A stretch of DNA of 12,404 bases, taken from NCBI GenBank assembly GCA_910588295.1, contig CAJUQO010000074.1, positions 1 through 12,404 on the forward strand. Direction: 5' to 3'. The position numbers were made by a program, and so were the translations under genes. The notes under the pieces are model-generated. The model saw only the letters and a list, made by a program, of their open reading frames with translations, did no database searches and was not told the origin of the DNA. Each line of letters opens with the position of its first letter. Within the stretch, counting starts at the first letter, position 1. Positions 1 to 5,805 of this stretch are shown one piece after another. This stretch comes from an uncultured Lachnospiraceae bacterium (GTDB taxonomy: Bacteria; Bacillota; Clostridia; Lachnospirales; Lachnospiraceae).

Positions 1-1
1 G

Positions 2-412
2 CCGAAGATGACGAAGCTGAAACAGATTTCTTTTCTGACTGCCCTGTATATCGGTGTGTTTCAGGTATTGGCGCTGATCCCGGGCACGTCCCGTTCCGGT
101 TCCACGATCATTGGGGGTATTCTACTTGGTACCAGCCGGGAGCTGGCGGCGGAGTTTACTTTTTTCCTGGCTATCCCCGTGATGGCCGGGGCCAGCCTGT
201 TGAAGCTGATAAAATTCGGTTTTGCTTTTGAAAGCCAGGAGATCTCTATCCTGCTGGTGGGCATGGTGGTGGCTTTTCTGGTGTCGATCCTGGCGATCCG
301 CTTTTTGATGGGATATATTAAGAAGCATGATTTCAAAGCCTTTGGGTGGTATCGGATTGTACTGGGTATCCTGGTGCTCGGGTACTTTGCGGTGCAAAAT
401 CTGGGGGCTTAA
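2..412 (+). CDS. uppP: Undecaprenyl-diphosphatase, C-terminal part (5' end outside window)
   Basis: This integral membrane enzyme (BacA/UppP family) removes a phosphate from undecaprenyl pyrophosphate, recycling the lipid carrier for peptidoglycan and other envelope polymers; it also gives intrinsic bacitracin resistance. The frame is open from base 2, so the 136 residues visible are about the last half of a protein usually 260-290 residues long. The family signature PGTSRSGSTI lies about 27 residues into the fragment; its Arg/Ser residues belong to the active site. Several hydrophobic helices follow, and the protein ends GYFAVQNLGA before TAA at 410. The first in-frame ATG, at base 8, is internal and not the real start. 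Arrangement with the next gene (same strand, 122-bp gap) does not show whether they share a transcript. The identification is firm. Confidence 0.93.
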   Translation, partial: PKMTKLKQISFLTALYIGVFQVLALIPGTSRSGSTIIGGILLGTSRELAAEFTFFLAIPVMAGASLLKLIKFGFAFESQEISILLVGMVVAFLVSILAIRFLMGYIKKHDFKAFGWYRIVLGILVLGYFAVQNLGA

Positions 413-448
413 AATGGACAGGAAAGGTGTTTGTGGAGGTTTGGATGA

Positions 449-473
449 GCCGCGGCCGCTTTGCGGCCGTGGC
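449..473. repeat. GC-rich inverted repeat between uppP and the kinase gene
   Basis: CGGCCGC (453-459) and GCGGCCG (463-469) are perfectly complementary around a TTT loop. The stem extends outward by a G-T wobble and three more pairs. No run of T follows, so this is not a standard intrinsic terminator. It could be an RNA hairpin at the end of uppP or a protein-binding palindrome. The structure is seen directly; any role is inference. Confidence 0.5.
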
Positions 474-534
474 GGGCGTAATACTTACGGCAGATTTTAT
501 AGGCCGTGACCATAGTTCAAGAGAGGTATCTGCT

Positions 535-1464
535 ATGACAAAGAAAAAAGTAGTGGTGGCGCTGGGGCATACGGCTCTGGGGAAGACGCTGCCGGAGCAG
601 AAAGAAGCGGCCGGGAAAGCGGCCCGGGCCATCGCGGATCTGGTGGAACTGGGGGCCGAGGTGGCCATTACCCATAGCAATTCCCAGCAGGTTGGGATGA
701 TCCACACGGCCATGAATGAATTCGGGAAGGTGCATGAGCATTACACGGTGGCGCCCATGTCGATCTGTTCGGCCATGAGCCAGGGATATATCGGATATGA
801 TTTGCAGAGCGCTATCCGTACGGAATTGCTGAAAAGGGGGATCTATAAGCCGGTGTGTACAGTGCTGACCCAGGTGCTGGTAGATCCCTACGACGACGCC
901 TTTGACGAGCCCACCAAGGTCATCGGGCGGACGCTGACCGCCGAGGAGGCCGAGGCGGAGGAATATAAGGGCAACTATGTGACGAAGGCGGAGCGGGGGT
1001 ACCGCCGTATCGTGGCTGCGCCCACGCCCCACGGTATCATTGAGATAGACTCCATCCGCGCCCTTCTGGAAGCCGGGCAGATCGTCATCGCCTGCGGCGG
1101 CGGCGGGATCCCCGTGATGCAGCAGGATCGGGGACTGAAAGGGGCCAGCGCCATTGTGGAGAAAGATTATGTCTGCGGGCTGATGGCGGAGCTTTTGGAT
1201 GCCGACGAGCTGCTTTTGCTGACGGGGGTGGATCAGCTTTCCGCCGGCTATGGTACAGACCGGGAAGAAAAGATCGGCCTGATCACTACATCCGAGGCCA
1301 GACGGTATATGAAAGAGGAGCAGTTTGACAAAAAGACCGTGTATCCCAAGCTGAAAGCGTCCGTGGATTTTGTGGATCAGAGGCCGGGCCGGTCGGCGGT
1401 CATTACATCCATGGAGAAAGCGAAAGAAGGGTATCTGGAGAAAGCGGGGACGATTATAAAGTAA
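535..1464 (+). CDS. arcC: Carbamate kinase family protein, diverged active-site motifs
   Basis: A 309-residue cytoplasmic amino-acid-kinase-fold protein; the length matches carbamate kinase, which makes ATP from carbamoyl phosphate and ADP. The open frame extends upstream to 346, but ATG 535 is preferred: it has GAGAGG at 521-526 and gives the family N-terminus MTKKKVVVALG. Conserved features are ACGGGGIPV (about residues 182-190), the EKDY segment just after it, and overall collinearity. Several usually invariant motifs differ. The N-terminal GGN phosphate loop reads GHT (residues 11-13), HGNGPQVG reads HSNSQQVG (about 48-55), and the GSMxPK segment near the C-terminus reads KTVYPK. No arginine deiminase or ornithine carbamoyltransferase gene is nearby, so a role in arginine fermentation is not supported by context. 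It may be a diverged subgroup with altered substrate. Family assignment is strong; the reaction is less certain. Confidence 0.85.
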   Translation: MTKKKVVVALGHTALGKTLPEQKEAAGKAARAIADLVELGAEVAITHSNSQQVGMIHTAMNEFGKVHEHYTVAPMSICSAMSQGYIGYDLQSAIRTELLKRGIYKPVCTVLTQVLVDPYDDAFDEPTKVIGRTLTAEEAEAEEYKGNYVTKAERGYRRIVAAPTPHGIIEIDSIRALLEAGQIVIACGGGGIPVMQQDRGLKGASAIVEKDYVCGLMAELLDADELLLLTGVDQLSAGYGTDREEKIGLITTSEARRYMKEEQFDKKTVYPKLKASVDFVDQRPGRSAVITSMEKAKEGYLEKAGTIIK

Positions 1465-1474
1465 GGATTGCTAT

Positions 1475-1502
1475 AAAAAGGGGCCATGGACGGCCCCTTT
1501 TT
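1475..1502 (+). terminator. Rho-independent terminator of the carbamate kinase gene
   Basis: AAAAAGGGGCC (1475-1485) pairs perfectly with GGCCCCTTTTT (1492-1502) around a 6-nt loop, starting 10 bases after the stop codon. A GC stem with flanking A and T tracts is a textbook intrinsic terminator and may work in both directions. Confidence 0.93.
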
Positions 1503-1522
1503 AAACGCTTTCAAAGATATAA

Positions 1523-1551
1523 TTGAGAGGGTTTCTTTTTCATGATAAAAT
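1523..1551 (+). promoter_or_regulatory. Probable housekeeping-sigma promoter for the PF09820 pseudogene
   Basis: TTGAGA (1523-1528) and TAAAAT (1546-1551) are separated by exactly 17 bases, close to the sigma-A consensus. The pair lies just after the preceding terminator and about 50-70 bases before the next open frame. The motif match is direct; activity is inferred. Confidence 0.6.
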
Positions 1552-1602
1552 GTCATTATGCGGGCATGAGAATAAAGAAACGGCAAAAAGCGGGATGGCC
1601 GG

Positions 1603-2099
1603 ATGAAGAAGACGCGGGGCATGGCGAGGACAGTTGCGATAGGAATTCAGAATTTCAGTAAATTGCGGGAGGAAAATTATTTTTACGTGGATAAAACCGC
1701 GTTTATAAAGGAATGGTGGGACAGTGGGGATGAAGTTACTCTGATTACCCGTCCGCGCCGTTTCGGAAAAACGCTGACTATGAGTATACTGGAATATTTT
1801 TTTTCTGTCGATTACAGGGGTCGGGCAGATCTGTTTGAAGGGCTTTTGATCTGGCAGAGGGAGGGTTATCGGGAACTGCAGGGGACGTATCCGGTGATCA
1901 GCCTGTCCTTTGCCAATATAAAGGAACGGAATTATGAAACCACCGTTTACAGAATCAGGCAGCTTTAGCGCAGATTGAGGAAAAGCAGTATGAGGCGGTA
2001 TTGACCGCCAGAGGGATTGCCAGAGAGAAGATCCGTAAATATGGGTTCGCTTTTGAGGGGAAAAGGGTGCTTATCGGCAATCTGCTGAAATCGGAATGA
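1603..2099 (+). pseudogene. PF09820 AAA-ATPase / PF08011 nuclease-fold protein, internally deleted
   Basis: The N-terminal piece (1603-1968; probable start at ATG 1621, MARTVAIGIQNF) has hallmarks of the AAA-ATPase-like family PF09820. These include YFYVDKT, the unusual P-loop-like RPRRFGKTLTMS, and EYFFS...LFEGL. It stops at TAG 1966. In another frame, from about 1956 to TGA 2097, the DNA reads QAALAQIEEKQYEAVL, then RKYGFAFEGKRVLIGNLL, the characteristic end of the same family's PF08011 domain (PD-(D/E)XK nuclease-like). Intact members usually exceed 500 residues, so roughly 350-400 central residues are missing and the join near 1956-1968 is out of frame. The gene is therefore a deletion-frameshift relic. 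The family's function is unestablished; such genes are numerous and often decayed in Clostridia and Bacteroides. Confidence 0.85.
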
Positions 2100-2144
2100 C
2101 TATGGCCGTAGGTACAATATGATTTAAAGAAAGAACAGGGCGAA

Positions 2145-2696
2145 ATGATGTTGATGTATCTGACCTTCCTGGATGACGAAGGGGACAGACAAAAATTTGA
2201 AAGGCTGTATATGGCCTATCGATTAAAAATGCAGTACGTTGCCTACGGTATAGTAAAGGACGAGCAGGAAGCGGAAAATATTGTGCATGATACGTTTATG
2301 GCGCTGCTGGATCTTTTGGACAGGATTCATGAAGAAGATTGTCACAAAACATGGAATTACATTGTTACTATAGTAAAAAATAAGTGTTTTAACTATTTAA
2401 AAAAGCAAAAGAAGGTTCAGTTGTCGCAGGAGGATATATTTTGTGAAGATACCCGGCCGGATATAGCGGAAACTGTTGTACATAGGGATATGGCTGAGGT
2501 ATTGGTCTGCGCGGTTCAGAAATTAAAGTATCCTTACAAAGAAGTCATTTACCTGTATTATTATAATGGGCTGAGCGCCCGGGAAATTGGCAGTATGCTG
2601 GGCCTGTCTGATGAAAATGTACGTCAGATAGCCAGTCGGGCAAGGAAGAAATTGAAAGAAAGACTGTTGGAAATGGGGTATTCTTATGGAGAATAA
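2145..2696 (+). CDS. ECF-type sigma-70 family RNA polymerase sigma factor
   Basis: A 183-residue alternative sigma factor. Region 2 is at about residues 17-61 (FERLYMAYRLKMQYVAYGI, then AENIVHDTF), the part that binds core polymerase and the -10 element. Region 4 is at about 125-175 (YKEVIYLYYYNGLSAREIG, then NVRQIASRARKKLKERL), a helix-turn-helix for -35 recognition. Regions 1.1 and 3 are absent, as expected for this class. The start could be ATG 2145 or 2148; CAGGG at 2136-2140 fits the second slightly better. The gene overlaps the next by 11 bases, so the two are almost certainly translationally coupled as a sigma/anti-sigma pair. A weak TGAAAT-N15-CGTA element at 2086-2110 could be an autoregulatory promoter, but it does not match the better element found at 3392. 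The signal sensed is unknown. Confidence 0.9.
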   Translation: MMLMYLTFLDDEGDRQKFERLYMAYRLKMQYVAYGIVKDEQEAENIVHDTFMALLDLLDRIHEEDCHKTWNYIVTIVKNKCFNYLKKQKKVQLSQEDIFCEDTRPDIAETVVHRDMAEVLVCAVQKLKYPYKEVIYLYYYNGLSAREIGSMLGLSDENVRQIASRARKKLKERLLEMGYSYGE

Positions 2697-3375
2697 TCAT
2701 GGATTTGACAGATTGCTGGAGGATGCCGTGTGTAAAGCCTGTGAAAATGACTGGGCGGTATTAGAGCGGGAGACCAGCGGTTTTACATATACATTTTCAG
2801 AGGAATTCGAGCAGAAGATGGGCGCTTTGACAGGGGGGAAAGGGAAGGAGGCTCAGGTCAGGGGGAAAAATCCGCGGTTAAAATATATGCTGATAGCGGC
2901 GGCGATCCTTTTGCTTAACGTTACCATTGTTTTGGCGGACCCTGTTCTGCGGGAAAAGCTGGGAGATTTAGCCGCATATCTGTATGAGGATTACATTGAA
3001 CTGAGGAAAGAGGGGGTGGCAGACGCCGGTTCGGGAGCATTTCATGTATATCATCTTAGGTATGTCCCGGAGGGATATACACAGACGGAAGAGCTGGCAG
3101 ATGAGACAGGCCCGTATCTGATTGATTATGAGGATGAGAAGGGAAATATATTTATGTATGCCCAGTGCGAGTCAGAAGGTTCCAGCGTATTGATTTCTTA
3201 CGAAAATGATGAAAAAGAAATCATTGACCTGCACGGCGTGGAGGCCTGGATCGTGTCAGACGGAGAGATCAATACATTGTTATTTGAGTTAGATGGCTAT
3301 ATCTTTACTATCGCGTCCCAGGAAGGGAGGGATGAATTGATCAAGGCGGCGGAGAGCCTTGAGGTTTGGGAATAA
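2686..3375 (+). CDS. Membrane-anchored DUF4367 protein, probable anti-sigma factor
   Basis: A 229-residue protein with three parts. The N-terminal cytoplasmic segment (about 1-64) is mostly polar and contains CKACENDW. A single membrane helix follows (about 66-84, YMLIAAAILLLNVTIVLAD). The extracytoplasmic domain (about 117-229) has the DUF4367 pattern: LRYVPEGYTQTEE, a run of beta strands, then DGYIFTIAS and DELIKAAESLE. Its start lies inside the sigma gene, overlapping by 11 bases, which is the usual arrangement for an ECF sigma factor and its membrane regulator. The inferred role is to hold the sigma factor until an envelope signal is received. No zinc-binding anti-sigma HxxxCxxC motif is seen, so the binding mode would differ from ZAS-type anti-sigmas. 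DUF4367 is recognised by pattern; the anti-sigma role comes from context. Confidence 0.78.
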   Translation: MENNHGFDRLLEDAVCKACENDWAVLERETSGFTYTFSEEFEQKMGALTGGKGKEAQVRGKNPRLKYMLIAAAILLLNVTIVLADPVLREKLGDLAAYLYEDYIELRKEGVADAGSGAFHVYHLRYVPEGYTQTEELADETGPYLIDYEDEKGNIFMYAQCESEGSSVLISYENDEKEIIDLHGVEAWIVSDGEINTLLFELDGYIFTIASQEGRDELIKAAESLEVWE

Positions 3376-3391
3376 AAATATTGAAAAAATG

Positions 3392-3418
3392 TGTCACAAA
3401 ATGCCTCCTCTATTGTTA
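3392..3418 (+). promoter_or_regulatory. Candidate ECF-sigma promoter for the secreted-protein gene
   Basis: TGTCAC (3392-3397) and TGTTA (3414-3418) are 16 bases apart, the layout of ECF promoters such as the B. subtilis SigW type (TGAAAC-N16-CGTA). It lies 17 bases after the anti-sigma stop codon and 36 before the next start codon, so the ECF factor encoded immediately upstream is the natural candidate. Transcription would start near 3425-3428. Consensus matching by eye only. Confidence 0.45.
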
Positions 3419-3452
3419 CTTATATAAAGGACAATAGAGGGAGGTATTTTTT
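3399..3452 (+). terminator. Long hairpin with T tract enclosing the downstream ribosome site
   Basis: Bases 3399-3416 pair with 3431-3449 over 18 base pairs, with one bulged G (3441) and one G-U wobble, around a 14-nt loop. Six T residues follow at 3447-3452. This has the form of an intrinsic terminator for the sigma/anti-sigma operon. The right arm also contains the GAGGGAGG ribosome site of the gene at 3454, so the fold would block that site in read-through RNA. A transcript starting at the internal ECF-like promoter would lack the left arm and could not form the hairpin. Confidence 0.75.
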
Positions 3453-3453
3453 C

Positions 3454-3906
3454 ATGAAAAAAAAGATGGCAGGGATAGTATTGGGCGTGTTATTGATGGG
3501 CTGTATTCCTAAAGTGGTATTGGGCGCAGAAATATCTGACAAAGCAGCAGGTGAGACCGTAATAAGCGAGGCGGTTAATGGTAAAGAAAACCACACAGCT
3601 TATCCATGCAGTATCAACCTGGCATATGCGAATGGTACTATAAAAGCATCGGGAGAAAAGATTTGCGCAAAAGTGACGGTGAGTAACAGAAAAAGTGCGA
3701 ATGTTAAGATCAGGATGGTGCTGCAGAAAGAAAACAAAGGGACTTGGGCTGCAGTGAGAACCTGGAATATGTCGTATGTGAATAAGAAGATGGTGGCTGC
3801 CCAAGGTACATATGCGGGGAAAAAAGGCAATACCTATCGAATGAAATATACAATAACGGTGGGGAAGGATTGTAAAACCGGCGTGACAAAAAAACTAAAA
3901 ATATGA
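3454..3906 (+). CDS. Small secreted protein of unknown function
   Basis: A 150-residue exported protein. ATG 3454 is chosen over the upstream open frame because it has GAGGGAGG at 3437-3444 and begins with a signal peptide: MKKKMAG, a hydrophobic stretch to about residue 23, then cleavage possible after VVLGA. LLMGC at 13-17 weakly resembles a lipobox, so a lipoprotein is not excluded. The mature part is about 125 residues, rich in Lys, Val and Thr. It contains KIRMVLQKENKGTWAAVRTWN and NTYRMKYTITVG, a beta-rich pattern I associate with short uncharacterised secreted Lachnospiraceae proteins. Its position behind the sigma/anti-sigma pair with its own ECF-like promoter suggests a regulon target, perhaps an envelope-stress product. 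No enzymatic motif is visible. Confidence 0.8.
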   Translation: MKKKMAGIVLGVLLMGCIPKVVLGAEISDKAAGETVISEAVNGKENHTAYPCSINLAYANGTIKASGEKICAKVTVSNRKSANVKIRMVLQKENKGTWAAVRTWNMSYVNKKMVAAQGTYAGKKGNTYRMKYTITVGKDCKTGVTKKLKI

Positions 3907-3933
3907 ATGGGATGAAATCCTGCGGAGATTTGC

Positions 3934-3971
3934 TTAAGAATTGGTAAGAAAATGTAAGATTTGTTGTAAGA
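3934..3971 (+). promoter_or_regulatory. Four direct TTAAGA/GTAAGA repeats, candidate response-regulator operator
   Basis: TTAAGA at 3934 is followed by GTAAGA at 3944, 3954 and 3966, giving centre spacings of 10, 10 and 12 bases. Tandem hexamers about one helical turn apart are the usual binding pattern of OmpR/PhoB-family regulators. The last two units share 11 identical bases (GTAAGAAAATG at 3944 and 3966). No two-component genes are in this window, so any regulator would be encoded elsewhere. Confidence 0.45.
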
Positions 3972-4011
3972 AAATGCTGTTGTAATTAATTGAAGAGGTA
4001 TTGCAAACTTC

Positions 4012-4188
4012 ATGTTTCTGATGTTTGGGGAAAGGGGAAGAGTCCGGAAAGCTCTGTGCGACATTTTTTATGTGCAACTTGTGAAGCAGTGTAAGAGCAT
4101 ATTTAAGTTTGAGAAAGTGTATTGTATAGCATATGAAGAAAGCTGGGGCGAGGATATACTTGGTGAACTGGTATTTGAAATTGCATGA
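4012..4188 (+). CDS. Short ORF, unrecognised, possibly not a gene
   Basis: A 58-codon frame starting MFLMFGERGRVRKALC and ending GEDILGELVFEIA. A weak GAGG lies about 13 bases upstream, and the candidate operator repeats lie 40-80 bases upstream. It has no signal peptide and no motif I recognise. The last eight codons loosely resemble a segment near 7083-7105 (ETELVFEIK), which may be coincidence. It is reported because it is the only sizeable frame after the repeats. Confidence 0.2.
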   Translation: MFLMFGERGRVRKALCDIFYVQLVKQCKSIFKFEKVYCIAYEESWGEDILGELVFEIA

Positions 4189-4376
4189 ATAACAGGCAAC
4201 AGAAGCATTTGCAGGAAAGCCTTGGAGGCTCAGCTTTTAGAAATGATTACTTTCTGGTGTTGTAGAAATATATAAAGCGAAAAGACAAGGACAATAAAAC
4301 AAGAATTGCAGCAAAATTAGAAATATGAATGAAATAGTTATAGGTAAAGGAAGGGGTGAAAATCCAGTGAACAGGT

Positions 4377-4382
4377 TATAAT
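4377..4382 (+). promoter_or_regulatory. Possible -10 box upstream of the first S-family gene
   Basis: A perfect TATAAT lies 68 bases before the start of the S-family copy at 4450. The -35 position (about 4354-4359) shows only GGGTGA, a poor match, so the promoter is weak, needs an activator or is not real. Confidence 0.35.
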
Positions 4383-4421
4383 AGTATATTTAATAAAATA
4401 CATTGTGGAGGTCGAGTCAAT

Positions 4422-4478
4422 ATGATAAAGTGTAAAGGAGTAAAGAAAAATGAAGATGTTCAAAATGTTAATCAATAA
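4422..4478 (+). CDS. Possible 18-codon leader ORF overlapping the S1 start
   Basis: ATG 4422 follows TGGAGG (4406-4411) at a workable distance and opens an 18-residue frame (MIKCKGVKKNEDVQNVNQ) ending at 4478, inside the beginning of the next gene. Ribosomes translating it would pass over the AAGGAG site of the S gene. It could couple translation or be accidental. Confidence 0.2.
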   Translation: MIKCKGVKKNEDVQNVNQ

Positions 4479-5324
4479 ATGTTTGGCGATCCTTGTATGT
4501 TTTTTGATTGTGTTGGGAAGCGTATATGAGTTATCTTATACGGTTGCTGCGTCAACAGCCGAGCCTGCTGAAAATGAAACACATGTGGAAGTATTGTTTG
4601 AGGAACTGTCTGGTGGAGAAATCACTGATGAAGAAATTGCGAATATAAATGAAGAACTTCTGGATTATGGTTATGAAGAAATTGAGGCTGAAGAAGTACC
4701 GGGCTATAGAAACGTAATCAATTCAAATGGAATAGGTACTTATTCAGGAACAACTACTACAATAAGCGGGAATGTCACGTGGTATAAAAGCTCAACAACG
4801 ACAACATATAATGGAGTGAATTATTTTGTTGAAACGTATAGGGCAGTACCAAGGAACGAGAGATCTAATCTTGCCTGTCAAGGGAAAATATCCAAAGATG
4901 CAAAAGCTACATTTAGTGCAGATGGGCTAAATCTATTGAGTATAGCAGGAAAATAAAAAATACCAGTACATATTATTCCTATGATATTCAAACAAATGTT
5001 ATTTTCAAGTTTGTAAAGAAAAAAGGATCAAATAAAAAAACTAAGCTTTCTTTAGTCGCAAATACAACAACTGGCCATGTAACTATGAGTTCAAGTACAA
5101 ATAAGTATACTGGTACAACATATAAAAAGGTTGATTTTTATAATAAGAAGGACATTGGAACTTGGAAAGTTCCTTATTCCAATAAAGATGCAATAAAGTA
5201 TTTTTTGGGAAAGAGTACTCGGAATTACTTTTTTTCTGACACAATTCGTATTAAGGGGCTTAAAGGACAGACTGTTATTAAGTATGCTCCTTTGGCACCT
5301 ACAACAACTGCGCAGGTATATTAG
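4450..5324 (+). pseudogene. S-family secreted protein, copy 1, broken by a one-base frameshift
   Basis: The start is firm: ATG 4450 has AAGGAG at 4435-4440, and the N-terminus is a signal peptide (MKMFKMLINKCLA, hydrophobic core, then YTVAAS). The first frame runs 168 residues to TAA 4954. The sequence continues in the frame one base back to TAG 5322, and this second part aligns along its length with the paralogue at 5806. Shared blocks include SYDIQTNVIFKFVKKK, KDIGTWKVPYS, DAIKYFLGKSTRN and APLAPTTTAQVY. One extra A in the A-tract at 4950-4953 would restore a 291-residue protein. Compared with the paralogue it carries two inserts, one Thr-rich (about residues 93-115) and one before the frameshift. 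The break may be a real mutation, slippage or a homopolymer sequencing error; the slip site is not a classical -1 heptamer. Family function is unknown to me. Confidence 0.75.
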
Positions 5325-5335
5325 AGGTGGCAAGG

Positions 5336-5593
5336 GTGAAATTACATCAAGTAAAAAAAACGGTTGTTCTTTGTTTTTTCATTGGAAGTATCATAATCGT
5401 ATTATCCATATTAATGGAAAGGTGGGAAAATGTAGCTGAAATCATTATGATTTCGGGCTTCATAATATCTATGTCATGGCTTTTGCCTATCTTACTTTTT
5501 TGGAGGTGTCCCAATTGCGGTGAATCCCTTCCCATTCATGGAATATGGTCAATGACATACTGTCCTTATTGTAGAAGTAAATTAGACGATTGA
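5336..5593 (+). CDS. Small two-helix membrane protein with C-terminal zinc ribbon
   Basis: An 85-residue protein. I choose GTG 5336 because GAGG at 5324-5327 is 8 bases upstream; GTG 5327 is possible but lacks a ribosome site. Two membrane helices (about residues 10-27 and 34-56) are followed directly by a ribbon with CPNC (58-61) and CPYC (76-79), spaced as a four-cysteine zinc site. With both helices spanning the membrane, the positive-inside residues (KLHQVKK at the start) put both ends in the cytoplasm. It starts 11 bases after the first S-family gene, so the two are probably one transcript. The partner and role are unknown. Confidence 0.7.
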   Translation: MKLHQVKKTVVLCFFIGSIIIVLSILMERWENVAEIIMISGFIISMSWLLPILLFWRCPNCGESLPIHGIWSMTYCPYCRSKLDD

Positions 5594-5626
5594 TAAGGGA
5601 ACAGCAGCAAATATTTTTCTGGCAGC

Positions 5627-5767
5627 ATGAATGTTTTCTGCCAAGCGTGTGACATGGTTTGTAGAAAATTTGCGTCAAACGATGGATGTGCAGCGGCTTA
5701 CGCTGATCAGTTTTGGCGCAAAGAGAAAGGAAGAAAGGGCAGAAATAAATTTTCAAACACGCATTAA
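5627..5767 (+). CDS. Short cysteine-containing ORF, probable gene fragment
   Basis: This 46-codon frame reads MNVFCQACDMVCRKFASNDG and then CAAAYADQFWRKE to TAA 5765. The residue pattern (four cysteines, aromatic and charged positions) looks more protein-like than chance, but there is no ribosome site and no recognised family. The frame is open back to the TAA at 5594. A competing 60-codon frame from 5631 looks less protein-like. It may be the 3' end of a lost gene. Confidence 0.22.
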   Translation: MNVFCQACDMVCRKFASNDGCAAAYADQFWRKEKGRKGRNKFSNTH

Positions 5768-5805
5768 GACAGGAAGGATGCTTGATAGCAGGGAGGAATG
5801 GGCGG

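Larger units (their letters stand above)
3907..4449. other. AT-rich intergenic region with no confident gene
   Basis: This 543-base gap is clearly richer in A and T than the flanking core genes. It holds four spaced TTAAGA/GTAAGA repeats (3934-3971), a 58-codon open frame (4012-4188) with no recognisable product, a short imperfect hairpin near 4214-4240 and a TATAAT box at 4377. Past the stop at 4186 the same frame stays open to about 4270, which could be decayed coding sequence or chance. No tRNA, rRNA or convincing terminator was found. Confidence 0.5.

Noticed and set aside
2086..2110. SigW-like TGAAAT-N15-CGTA promoter before the sigma gene
   Set aside because: Spacing is one base short, the -35 has a mismatch, and the element differs from the one at 3392 that the same sigma factor would be expected to use. 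Not listed as a feature.
4345..4375. Sequence resembling the GGTGAAAATCC core of a cobalamin riboswitch
   Set aside because: Only this short core and a nearby AGG resemble the motif. The other conserved parts (the upstream AGGTGCC region, the GCCACTG segment and the B12 box) are absent, and no cobalamin gene follows.
4942..4960. Programmed -1 ribosomal frameshift in S copy 1
   Set aside because: The site reads GGA AAA TAA. The P-site glycine codon cannot re-pair after a -1 slip, and no clear stimulatory structure follows. A simple indel or read error is more likely.
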